A stretch of 64,000 nucleotides of DNA from Paludibacteraceae bacterium (GTDB lineage: Bacteria > Bacteroidota > Bacteroidia > Bacteroidales > Paludibacteraceae). Where the stretch lies: contig JAEERP010000012.1 of the NCBI GenBank assembly GCA_016285885.1, forward strand, positions 1-64,000, in the 5' to 3' direction. Positions within the stretch are counted from its first letter, which is position 1; the number at the start of each line of letters is the position of its first letter. A program made the position numbers and the translations under genes. Positions 17,960-29,800 of the stretch are shown here, piece by piece. Under the pieces are notes generated by a model. The model did not search any database. It saw only the letters and a list, made by a program, of their open reading frames with translations, and was not told the origin of the DNA.

Positions 17960-19714
17960 ATGGAATACTTGGAGTCTAATGATTTGTTCAATTATCAGAG
18001 GAGACGCTCTTCTGTTGTGCATATCGGTGCGTTGGAAATGGGGGGTGACAACCCTATCCGTATCCAATCCATGGCCAACACAAACACGAACGACATCGAG
18101 CCTAGCGTAGAGCAGGCGTTGCGCATCGTCGCTGCGGGTGGTGAACTGGTCCGTTTCACGGCTCAGGGCGTTCGGGAGGCTGAAAGCTTGGCCTCTATCC
18201 GCCGGTCATTGTCAGAAAAAGGGTGCAATACACCTTTGGTGGCCGATATCCACTTCAACCCTGCCGCGGCGGAGGTGGCTGCCCAATATGTCGAGAAGGT
18301 GCGTGTCAATCCGGGAAATTTCGTGGACCGTGTGCATACGCTCCAACGTTTTGACTACACGGACGAGGAGTATCAACGTGAGTTGAACAAAATAAAAGAT
18401 CGTTTGCTTCCTTTGCTGCGCATCTGTAGGGAGCATCATACTGCGCTGCGTATTGGCGTGAACCATGGCTCGCTCTCTGACCGGATCTTGTCCAGATACG
18501 GTGATACGCCTCAGGGCATGGTGGAGTCATGCATGGAGTTCTTGCGCATCTGCAAGGCGGACGGCTTCAGCGATGTGGTGATCTCCATCAAGGCGTCCAA
18601 CACGGTCGTCATGGTTCAGACGGTTCGTCTCTTGGTCGCCACCATGCGGAAAGAGGGGCTCTCCTTCCCGTTGCACCTGGGTGTGACCGAGGCGGGCGAT
18701 GGCGAGGATGGCCGAGTTAAGTCGGCACTAGGCATTGGCGCCCTTTTGGCGGATGGTATCGGTGACACCGTGCGTGTCTCGCTGAGCGAGGCTCCTGAGT
18801 GTGAGATTCCGGTGGCTCGTAAGTTGGTCGACTACGTGTCGGGCAGGGCGGGTCATACGAAAATCGTGGCGAAGGACTCCGGCAAGGTCAATCCATACCA
18901 ATATGCCCGCAGAGAGACGTTCCGTGTGGGAAACTTCGGAGGAAACGCTCTTCCTGCTGTTTTGAGCTCTTCTGCTGTCACTTCCGGCAATTTGACCCCT
19001 GATTATTGCATGTCGGATCTCCCGCTTTATGATGCGTCTCAGCTCTCGGCTTTGCGTGCCGATGCCTCTCCGTTGAAGTTCCTGCAGTTGTCGTATGGCG
19101 ATTATGGCAAGGAACTTCTGTCGGCGGTGGATGAGCGTACGGTCTTTGTCTTGACTACCAACCATCAGAATGGGGTGGGCGAGCAACGTGCCTTCTTCCA
19201 TGCCTTGTTGGCGGACGATGTGAAGAACCCGGTGGTGTTGAAACGTACCTATGCGGATGCGTCGCTTGAGGATCTGCAGATAAAGGCGGCTGCCGATTTA
19301 GGTCTCTTCTTCATTGATGGTTTAGGCGATGGCTTGTGGGTGGAGGCTCCGAATGTGCCGCAACCACAACTCCTTTCCCTCTCGTTTGGCATATTGCAGG
19401 GCTCTCGTGTGAGGGTCAGCAAGACCGAATACATCTCCTGCCCAAGCTGCGGACGTACATTGTTCGACCTTCAATCCACCATCGCTCAGATTAAGGCGAA
19501 GACCTCCCATCTGAAAGGCCTGAAGATTGGTATCATGGGTTGTATCGTGAACGGCCCGGGTGAGATGGCCGATGCCGACTATGGTTACGTGGGATCCGCC
19601 AAGGGGAAGGTGAACCTTTACAAAGGGCAGACCTGCGTGGAGAAACTCATCCCGGAGGGGGAAGCGGTCGAAAGGCTGATTGATTTAATCAAGCGGAATG
19701 GAGATTGGAAATAA
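17960..19714 (+). CDS. ispG: 4-hydroxy-3-methylbut-2-enyl-diphosphate synthase, long form
   Basis: A 584-aa cytoplasmic [4Fe-4S] enzyme of the MEP isoprenoid pathway that converts MEcPP to HMBPP. The N-terminal TIM barrel carries PIRIQSMANTNTND and DIHFNPAAA. The C-terminal domain has the cluster cysteines in CPSCGRT (about 494-497) and GCIVNGPGE (about 528). It is nearly 200 residues longer than the E. coli enzyme because of the insert domain typical of Bacteroidetes, Chlamydia and plants. ATG 17960 is preferred over the TTG at 17954. The terminator of secDF ends 13 nt upstream and no promoter box is obvious, so some read-through from secDF is possible. Confidence 0.95.
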   Translation: MEYLESNDLFNYQRRRSSVVHIGALEMGGDNPIRIQSMANTNTNDIEPSVEQALRIVAAGGELVRFTAQGVREAESLASIRRSLSEKGCNTPLVADIHFNPAAAEVAAQYVEKVRVNPGNFVDRVHTLQRFDYTDEEYQRELNKIKDRLLPLLRICREHHTALRIGVNHGSLSDRILSRYGDTPQGMVESCMEFLRICKADGFSDVVISIKASNTVVMVQTVRLLVATMRKEGLSFPLHLGVTEAGDGEDGRVKSALGIGALLADGIGDTVRVSLSEAPECEIPVARKLVDYVSGRAGHTKIVAKDSGKVNPYQYARRETFRVGNFGGNALPAVLSSSAVTSGNLTPDYCMSDLPLYDASQLSALRADASPLKFLQLSYGDYGKELLSAVDERTVFVLTTNHQNGVGEQRAFFHALLADDVKNPVVLKRTYADASLEDLQIKAAADLGLFFIDGLGDGLWVEAPNVPQPQLLSLSFGILQGSRVRVSKTEYISCPSCGRTLFDLQSTIAQIKAKTSHLKGLKIGIMGCIVNGPGEMADADYGYVGSAKGKVNLYKGQTCVEKLIPEGEAVERLIDLIKRNGDWK

Positions 19715-19762
19715 ATTCGTATCTTTGCGTAAAGAATTAATAACTAAATAGAGAATATAATT

Positions 19763-20509
19763 ATGGGATTGTTAAATGGTAAGACGGCTCTTATCACAGG
19801 TGCCGCCAGAGGAATCGGAAAGGCTATCGCGTTGAAATTCGCCAGTGAGGGTGCCAATATCGCATTCACTGATTTGAAGATCGATGAGCTTGGAAAGGCG
19901 ACGGAAGCTGAGATTTCCGCTTTGGGCGTGAAGGCTAAAGGATATGCATCCAACGCGGCTGATTTTGAGGAGACACACAAGGTGGTGGAACAAATCCAGA
20001 AAGATTTTGGAAGTATCGATATTTTGGTGAATAACGCAGGAATCACAAAGGATACGTTGTTGTTGCGTATGACGGAGGCTCAATGGGACGCTGTCTTGAC
20101 GGTTAACTTGAAATCCGCTTTCAACTTTATCCATGCGTGCGCGCCGATCATGATGCGTCAGCGTGGCGGTAGCATCATCAACATGAGCTCTGTCGTGGGC
20201 GTTTCCGGTAATGCGGGACAATGCAACTACTCTGCCTCTAAGGCAGGTATGATCGGTTTGGCTAAGTCCACCGCTAAGGAGTTGGGCTCTCGTGGCATCC
20301 GCGCGAACTGTATCGCTCCAGGCTTTATCCTGACGGATATGACCATGCAATTGTCGGAAGAGGTGCGTAAGCAATGGACTGACACGATTCCTTTGAGAAG
20401 AGGCGGAACGCCAGAGGATGTCGCTAATGTGGCTACTTTCTTGGCATCAGACCTCTCTTCATATGTTTCAGGCCAGGTGATCCACTGCTGTGGTGGTATG
20501 AACATGTAA
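19763..20509 (+). CDS. fabG: 3-oxoacyl-[ACP] reductase
   Basis: A 248-aa short-chain dehydrogenase that reduces 3-oxoacyl-ACP with NADPH in fatty-acid elongation. It has the cofactor motif TGAARGIG (residues 12-19), NNAG (about 90), and the catalytic Ser with YxxxK in YSASKAG (about 155). Length is typical. A TATCTTTG box lies at 19720-19727, just after ispG, so it probably has its own promoter. The other Fab genes of the window (fabHKF, fabD) are about 30 kb away. An SDR of different specificity cannot be fully excluded, but the motif set fits FabG well. Confidence 0.92.
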   Translation: MGLLNGKTALITGAARGIGKAIALKFASEGANIAFTDLKIDELGKATEAEISALGVKAKGYASNAADFEETHKVVEQIQKDFGSIDILVNNAGITKDTLLLRMTEAQWDAVLTVNLKSAFNFIHACAPIMMRQRGGSIINMSSVVGVSGNAGQCNYSASKAGMIGLAKSTAKELGSRGIRANCIAPGFILTDMTMQLSEEVRKQWTDTIPLRRGGTPEDVANVATFLASDLSSYVSGQVIHCCGGMNM

Positions 20510-20532
20510 TGATTATCCATGATAAAGGGACG

Positions 20533-20562
20533 AGGGGGGCTTTCTATGGAAGGCTCCCCTTT
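20533..20562 (+). terminator. Terminator after fabG
   Basis: The imperfect stem GGGGGGCTTTC/GGAAGGCTCCCC is followed by TTTCT. The rest of the 327-bp interval up to 20836 shows only the promoter at 20763-20792. Confidence 0.6.
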
Positions 20563-20762
20563 CTATTCCCCTCCTCATCTCCATCAACCTGTTGTCAACC
20601 TCTTTGTGACAAGTTGCTAACAGTTTGTTAACAACGTATGAACACTCTTGACCGCTCGTCTCTTTCGGTTTTCGTGGCTGTTTTTTTATAATTGTGTTAA
20701 TAATTGTTGGTGTATTGTAGATTTTTTCCCATCTTTGAAGTTATTTAGATATGTAGGTTGAG

Positions 20763-20792
20763 TTGATAATGTTGGATTTCTTCATACATTTG
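20763..20792 (+). promoter_or_regulatory. Promoter of the giant adhesin gene
   Basis: TTG at 20763-20765 and TACATTTG at 20785-20792 are 19 nt apart. The predicted leader is about 37 nt. Confidence 0.55.
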
Positions 20793-20836
20793 TAATTTAG
20801 TGCGTCAGTGAATGGCGCGAATTATTCTGGTTGATT

Positions 20837-23800
20837 ATGAGAACAAAGGGTTTTAAAATATTTCTAGGAATAGTTGTGTGTCTCATGTGGACCATCTCTT
20901 CTGTACATGCCCGTACGGTGACGGTTGGCACATCGAACACCCGACCCAATTACACCAATCTTTCTGATGCTGTGGATGCGGCAGGTAGTGGTGACACTGT
21001 GATGTTGCTCAGTAACGTCTCGATGAACAGTGACCTTAGTTTCGCCAAGAACGTGGTGTTGATGTCTAGGAATGGCTATTCGATCGTGAGACGTTCCGTC
21101 TCCATATTTTGGGACATCATCCATCTCTATAATACTTCCATCTACGTGAACGATGGCTGTACCGTGGAGTTCAATAATGTGGTGCTCGATTGTAACGGCC
21201 TCAATTCCACGACCTCATTCTCTATCTATAGTCACTTCGTGTCTGTTAACAGTGGGGCTACCCTGAAGATGGTTAACTCCAGCGTCCAGAATAGTACGGA
21301 GGGCGCACCTGTTGCGGTGTCGGGTACTCTGATTGGCGGATTGATCACGAACAACACATGCTCTGAACCATCTGTCGGCATCGTGTTGGTGAATTCGGGC
21401 GGTCTGTTGGTCAATGTGGTGGTCGCATCGAATATGTTGAATAAGTCGAATATGGCTGCCGTCAATCTGAATGGTGGAAGCATGATAAACTGTACGGTGG
21501 TCGGCAACAACAGTAGTACGGGAAACTCCCCGAACCGTTATGCGGTCAATTCATCCAACAATAATTGCAAGATTACCAACTGTATCATATATGGGAATGG
21601 CAACTCTGTCTTGAACACCGCGAATGTCACCTATTCGTGCGTGCAGGGCGGAATGAATGGTAGGGGCAACATCTCCGGCAATCCGCTTTTGAACGCAGAC
21701 TATTCTCTTCGTTCGGGTTCTCCTTGTGAGGATGCGGGTAGTAGTTCCGCAGTCTCACGCTATACGGATGTGGATTATTTCGGCAAGGCCCGCATCTCTG
21801 GCGCTTCGGTGGACATGGGCGCCTCTGAGGTGGTGCGCGATTATTGCGAGAAAGTGGATACCCGCCTCTCTTGCGGCAAACCGTTTGTGTGGATAGACGG
21901 AAAAACCTACACGGAGAGCAACCATACGGCGGTCGATACGATATCAGGTGGAATGAATTGCGATACGATTGTGACGCTTAATCTTACGTATTATCCTGCG
22001 GTCGACAAGTCTTCCTTGACGGACGCTGATTTGAATAAGATCGATTGCTCGGGGGAAGAGGTTACCTTCTCGTTCGATCCGAGTGCTTCTGGACGTACTT
22101 CCTTGAAGTGGCTGAGTCCTTCGGGCACTCTGCTTGGTACGTCAAGTACTTATACTGCAGTTGTGGCTGACTATGATGTTGAGTATTATTTTGTCGCCGC
22201 TGCCCCTGACGGAAGTTGTCCGGACACGACGGTTTTCAGTGCCTTGGTCAACTATGATTTCTATGTGCAGAATATTCAGCATATATCGGTGGATAGTCTG
22301 GCGAACAATGGTTGTCTCTTGAAATCCTTGGATCTGACGCCTTATAGACCTAATATCTCGTATTGCTCTAAAATGGGCAAGGATACAGCCTATTCCTATC
22401 GTCTGAATGATGGGGCATGGGTGGATTTCGCCACGACTCCTGTTGTGACGGACGTCGCATCTGGCGACAAAGTATTCTGGCGTGTTGTCGTGCATACGAA
22501 GGATGGCGCTACCCTGATGGATGAAACGAAGGAACCGATTCTTGTGAAATTGCACGATAGCCAAAACCCAGTGCTGGATTGTGACGCAATCTCCCAAAAC
22601 AAGAGGGTGATCCCTGTGTCGGACTCTATCAACGGTGTGGTCCCTTGTGCGGTCAGCCCGCAAGATGTAATCTCCGCCGCATCTGATAATTGCGCTCCTA
22701 CGCTGACTGCTTTTGTGAGTATGGATGGAGTCTCCTTCTCCGAATTCAACGGTTATACGGGTGCCCTGAATGTCTTCGACTCTCCATCTGTCACGGTTTA
22801 TTGGAGGGTGGAGGATGACGGTGGACTCCCTTCGAATGCGTGTCCTGTCGTCTACGAGGTTGAACGTGCTACTTCAGTGAATGGTAAGCAATATGCGATT
22901 GTCCGCGACACATTGGTTTGTTCGTTGCCGGTTACATGGCACGGACATGAATTCTCCAGTGATGGCGAGCAGGCTGCGGTGGGCGCGGCTTTGCTGACTG
23001 TTCGTGTGGACAGCTCCTACTTTAAGACGGAGAACATCGTGAATGTTGGTCCATACACTTGGCGCAATGGCGTCACTTATACGGAGAGTACCGTGGTGAA
23101 TGGGTTCCGCCAGCCAAATGTGGGTGCTTGTGATAGTGTCTTCTCCTTGCGCTTGACGATCAAGGAGTCGAACAGTCTCAAGGTGGATGAGCCTATCACC
23201 CCTGTGGATAGCGCCATGAACGAGCTTTGCGCACTCTCTGCGTTGGATCTCTCCACCATAATGCCTGGTTATTCATATAGTTCGGACAATGCCGTCGACA
23301 CGACAGTCTATTACAAAGTGAATAGTGGAGAGTGGGTGGAATATACCTCTCGTCCGGTCCTTTCTCAGGTGACAAATGGCACGTCGCTCTATTGGAGGGT
23401 GGTTATTACCACGGACGACCATAATACGATCTCTGACGAGACGGTCACTCCTCAGGTGATTCGCCTGAGTGATGGAATCGCTCCAACTATCGATTGCCGC
23501 CAAGCCTCCCTAGTCGATCGTTATGCCCCTGTGACGGATTCAGTTATGGGTGTGGTTCCGTTCAGCGTCTCTTCTGATGGAATTAAGGCGGCGGCTTCGG
23601 ATAATTGCGCTTCTGATTTCACGCTGTACGTTAGTTCTGACGGCACATCGTTCTCGGAATATAATGGGACGCCTTTCTCTCTGAATGTCTTCACCCAACC
23701 AACCGTTCCTCTCTATTGGAAAGTCGCTGACCCTGAAAACAATGAGTCTGCGATCTGCACAATCGAATATGGCGTGGAACGAAACACTGAGGTGGATGGT

Positions 23801-26800
23801 AGCATGTATGCGATCGTGCGGGATACGTTGCTGTGCGCGGGTGACCTTCCTTTCTCTTGGCATGGACACCTCTTTTCCGTGGATGGAGAACGTGCGGAGG
23901 TGGGCGCCGCCTTGCTGACCGTCCGTGTGGATAGCTCATACTTCAAGGAGGAGACGGTTGTCGCTACGGAGCCTTACACTTGGCGCAATGGCGTCACCTA
24001 TACCGAAAGCGTTCGTGAGGATGGATTCCGCCAAGCGAATGGGGGTGGTTGCGATAGCGTATTTACTTTGAACTTGGTGATAAAGACGAATAACTCTTTG
24101 GTGGTATATGAGGCCGTCTCGCCTATCGATAGCGCCGCCAACGAGGGGTGTGACTTGCGTGCTTTGGAATTGTCGCCTTGGATGCCTTCCTTCGCTTATA
24201 ACGACAATAATGCTCTTGATACGACGATCTATTATCGTGTGAACGGGGGCGAATGGGTGGATATGGCGGATCAATCGATGATCGAGCATGTGGCGGATAA
24301 GACCGAACTCTTTTGGCGTGTGGTGGTCACGACTCAGGACACAACCTTGTCGGACGAGACGGTACGTCCTCAAATCGTACGTGTGAGAAATCTCACGGTC
24401 CCTGCCTTGGCTTGCGACGACATCTCCGCTGGCAAACGTTTTGCGGCGGTGGTGGACTCCGTGACGGGTATGTCTCATCTTTCTGTCTCCCTTGCGGATG
24501 TCTTGTCTGCAGCCTCCAGCGAATGTGCTTCTGACCTTGAGGCTTTATATAGTAATGATGGCGTTAACTTCCACTCCTATAATGGGTTGACTTTCAACCT
24601 GAATGCCTTCACGCAAACCGAAAGGACGGTCTACTGGAAGGTGAAGAGCCTCGCAGGTGTTGAATCTGCTGTTTGTGCGGTCGACTATTCCGTGGAGCGG
24701 GCAACGGAGGTGGATGGTAAGATGTATGCGATCGTACGTGACACCTTCGTGTGTGCGAATGCTTTCCCGGTTGAGTGGCATGGCCATTCATTCGCTACCG
24801 CAGGGGAACGTGCGGAAGTGGGTGCTGCCTTGCTTGGCGTTAGGGTGGATAGCTCCTTCTACAGAAAAGATACAGTGGTCATTTGTGGTGTTAAGCAATA
24901 TACATGGAGAGATGGAAACACCTATCCAAGCGGAAAGTCTTACGATCTCTCTTATACGGTGGATAACGGGGCGGGTCTATGTGATTCCGTCGTCGATGTC
25001 CATTTGATCGTCCACTCTAGAATGACGAATAAACCTTTTGGCGACACGGTACGTTACTGGGGATGCGCAGGGTTAGATTACCGTACGGTGGGCTTCTCCG
25101 CGAAACCTACGGCGGAGTATAACATGTATCGTTGGTTTGAGCAAGGACAACCAATGGTTGACGAGTATGGCGAGACGATGGATGGTGTGAGCCGTTTCTT
25201 GCTGACGTTTAATGGGTATGATAATTATGAATATATGTTGGTCGTTTCCGCATCGGATGGTTATTGCTCTGATACGACGATTATCATTACCAACTCGACG
25301 CACTCCCTTGAAACGGGTGCGCTGACACCGATGTCGCTAGACGCTAACGATAGTTGCCGGGCATACGTGCGTTTGTGGGATTATATCCCTTCGTTCAAGG
25401 ATATCTGCTCGTTCAACTTCGTGGACACAGTATGTTACTATAATCTGAACAATGCAGGTGACAAGTTATTGACCAGGTCCGATTCTGTCGAGTTCACGGA
25501 TGGTGATGTGGTCTTCTGGAAAGTGGGCTATTTGGCGACGAATGATACTGTTTATACGGTTTCCAGTGACGAGTTCTTCCAAGTGGTGTCCGTCGTGGAT
25601 CGTGCGGCTCCTAAATTGGATGATTTGGGCATCTCTTACGGTAACAGGGTACATCCTGTGGCGGATTCCGTCGTGGGAGATGTGTTGGTTACGATTCCGT
25701 TGTCTGATGTTACGGATCACCTCTCGGATAATTGTGACGCCCTTCCTGACTTGTCCATCAAATATAGTTATGATGGTGTCTCTTATAAGGATTTCTCAGG
25801 CATGAAACTCCGCCTGAATGTATATGAGGCTCCTTCTGTGATGGTTTATTATAACGTGACGGACAAGAGCGGTAACACGTTGGCCGATTCAGTCCTCTAT
25901 CGCGTTGAACGAAACACTTTGGTGGGCGAGGATTCATTCGCTGTGGTGCGGGATACCATGCTTTGCCCGGCCGAGTTGCCTTATGTATGGCATGGCCATT
26001 CCTTTGTTAAGAATGAAGAGTCTGCCGTGGTGGGTGCCGCACATCTGACGGTACGTACGTGGACGGATTTCGAGCGCTTCGATACGGTGGTTGCTTGTCA
26101 TTCCTATGTGTGGAGAGACAGCGTGGAATACTTCGAGTCTACGGACACACCAGTCTGGATCGTGAAGAATGGAGAGGGTGTCTGCGACTCCGTTGTCCAT
26201 CTGAATCTGACAGTGCTGAACCCTACCTATGGGGTCGACTCTGTCGTGATTTGCGTGAAGGAACTGCCGTATGAGTGGCACGGATACCAATTGAGCGGTG
26301 ATTCGGTCGTGAAGATGGAGAATAAGTTGGGTTGTGATTCCCTGGTGGATGTCAAGGTGATCGTTTTGCCTGTCTCCCGTGCGGAGATCTATGATACAGC
26401 TTGTGGCTCATATACCCTCAATGATTCAGTATATACGAAGAGCGGTGATTATGAGCAGATGCTCACTTCTAGGGTGACGGGTTGTGACTCCATCCTCACC
26501 TTACACCTCGTGGTGAATCCAATCCTTACCACGACGATCCAAGAAACGGTTTGTGGCTCGTATACGCTGAATGATTCCGTGTACACGAAGAGTGGTGTTT
26601 ACGAACAACGTTTCACTTCAAGGGTGACGGGCTGCGACTCTGTCTTGACGCTCCATTTGACGGTGCTTGAGCATACTTACGGGAAGGATACCGTCACGAT
26701 ATGCCAAGGCATGCTCCCTTACATGTGGCATGACATGGCTATCTACGGGGATACTGTGATGCGTCTGCGCAATTATGTCGATTGCGATTCCTTCGTCGCG

Positions 26801-29800
26801 ATCCATTTGATCGAGCGCCCTATCCCAGTCACGGAGGTTTACGATACCGCCTGTGGATTCTATTCAATGAATGGATTCGAGTATAACAAATCCGGCACTT
26901 ATGAACAACGTGTGACGGGTGCGTGGGGCTGCGATTCTGTGGTGAGGTTACATCTCGTGCTGAGGGAAGAGTCCTCGAATACGATCACTGTGAGCGCTTG
27001 TGGCTCATATACGTTGAACGACTCCGTCTATACGCAAAGTGGTGTTTATGATCAACACTTGACCTCCGCGAATGGTTGTGACTCTATCCTGACGATCGTG
27101 CTTGATATCACGCCTGCGGGTGATACGCTGATCCATGCGATCGCCAAGGGATCGTATGAATTGAATGATTCCGTCTATACCCAATCTGGCCAATATGTAC
27201 AGCATATCCCTACACCGAATGGTTGTGATAGCACCGTGCGTTTGGACTTGACCATCGTCGAGGGCATCCTGACGGAAAGGAGCGAGAGTGTGTGCGAGGG
27301 TGGTATTTTGTGGGATGGTACCTTCATCAACCAGCCTGGAACCTATTCTAAGCATTATGTGACGGCGAGGGGAGAGGATTCCACCTCTATCCTTCATCTG
27401 ACGATCTTGCCTACCATGTATAGCACGATTGTGGATACGGCCTTCTCTTTCTACATCCTGAACGATTCCGTCTATACGAAGAGTGGTATCTACAAGCAGA
27501 CCCTTTTCGCTTCCAACGGCTGCGATTCTGTCATAACGCTGAACTTGAAAGTCCTGAACTTTGTGAATGGTGTGATCAGGGATACTTCCTGCTCCTCTTT
27601 CGTCATGAACGATTCGGTCTATACGGAGAGCGGTACGTATGAGCAACATCTTACCACTCCGGACGGAAGGGACTCCACCCTCGTCTTAGAGTTGGTTATT
27701 TACCCTTCTTATGAGGTGACGCTGGATCAAACGGCTTGCGGCTCGTATACGTTGAATGATTCCGTTTATACCCAAAGCGGTCATTTCGTCCAGCACCTCC
27801 AAACTGTTACGGGTTGTGATTCCATCATCAATCTTAATTTGACGATTCGCGAGATTCCAAAGACGTTTATTTCAGATACTGTGTGCGGTGCTTATGTGCT
27901 GAACGATTCCACCTACCAGACGAGTGGTGTGTACGAACAGCGTCTTGTCTCCGCTAGTGGCTGTGACTCTTTGATCCAATTGGATCTGACAGTTCTTCCA
28001 TCCCCTCTCACGCAAATATTCGATACGGTATGTATCTCATATCGTCTGAACGATTCGGTATACACGAAGACGGGTGTTTATGAGCAACGATTCCCCGCTG
28101 CGAATGGTTGTGATTCTATCGTCCGACTGAATTTGATCGTGCTCTCTTCTCCTTCGGGTGTCGTTTATGATACGGCTTGTGCCTCATTCACGATGGATGG
28201 GCAAATCTATACGGAGGACACTGTGGTGCAGAAGAAGGTGAACTCGCCTACTGGTTGTGACTCAATCATCACGGTACACTTGACCATCTTGCCGGTTAAG
28301 ATGGACACGATCTATCGCACATCTTGCAAATCCTTCGCATTGAACGATTCCGTCTATACGAAGAGTGGCGTCTACAACCAGACCCTTGTCTCATCTTTGG
28401 GCTGTGACTCCATCCTGACGATATATCTGACCATCCTGGAGCCTACGTATGGTGCGGATACGGTGGATATCTGCGAGAATGCGGCCTCCGTGAAGTGGCA
28501 TGACTTCGATGTCTCGTCCGATACTTCCCTGACGATCCGTAACCATCTGGATTGTGACTCTATCGTGGCAATCCACCTGAACAGATTGCCTGTGCGTCGG
28601 TCTGTGTTTAACGACACATCTTGTGCCCCTTATATGTGGAATGGCACGGCGTATGAAGTCTCGGGTGATTATGACTACAAACTGACCTCATCCATCGGTT
28701 GTGACTCTATCATTACGCTTCATCTGCATATCCTGCCGACATACGAGATCTTCAGGCTGGACAGTGCGGTTTCATATTATGAGTGGAACGGAGAGCGTTA
28801 TGACTCGTCTGGCATGTATACCCAGCAGCTCGTCTCTTCGTTGGGATGCGACTCTGTCGTTACGATAGCTCTTACCATCTTGCCTCCGCCTGAGAAGACA
28901 CCTGAGAAGGTGAGCGCTTGCATTTCCTATGAATGGCAAGGCATGACGTTGACCCAAAGTGGCATCTATTATGATCTGTTGAAGACTGCGGCGGGCGAGG
29001 ATAGCATTGTCTCCATCGATTTGACGATTAACCAGCCACATTATAACGAGGACACAATCCACTATACGGTATGTAGAAGTGAGTTGCCGATTGTATGGAA
29101 TGATTACAGAATCTATAGTGACACGTCTAGGGTTGTCCTCACCACGACGGCTGGATGTGACTCGTTCATCATCTTCCGATTGAATATCTTGCCGTCATTT
29201 GACACGACCGTCAGCGCCACTGCGTGTGATTCGTTCGAATGGCATGGAAGGTACTTGTATTCGAGCGGTTTATATACTGATACGTTGCACTCCATCTTGG
29301 GTTGTGATAGTATCACGAGATTGGCTTTGACCATCCTCTCATCCTCGGTTACGGAAATCAGGAGAACACTTTGCGAGAGCGAACTGCCTGTCCGCTGGAA
29401 TGAGTATGAGTTCTATCATGACACGTTGATTGTCTTCCCGAAATCGAATGGTTGCGACTCCATCATCGATGTGAAACTTACCATCAACAAGGAGTATGAC
29501 ATTGTGTTCGACGAGGTGGCGTGCGGCGATTTCTATTGGAACGATAAGCTTTTGACGAAGTCCGGCACCTATGTCGACTCCTATTCTACGGTTGCCGGTT
29601 GCGATTCTGTGGTGACGCTCCATCTGGTTGTTTCACATCCTTACTACGTGAGGATCGTGGATACGACAAAGGCGGGGACGATCTATGAAAAGAATGGCTT
29701 CACGGTGGAGGCGAACCATATCGGAAATTATGAGTATGAGGTGAACCTCATGTCCCAATATGGATGCGATAGTATAGTCCATTTGTCATTGTTCGTGGAT

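Noticed and set aside
23936-24478. 180-codon antisense frame inside the adhesin
   Set aside because: A shadow of repeated protein-coding sequence; its text mirrors other shadow frames in neighbouring repeats.
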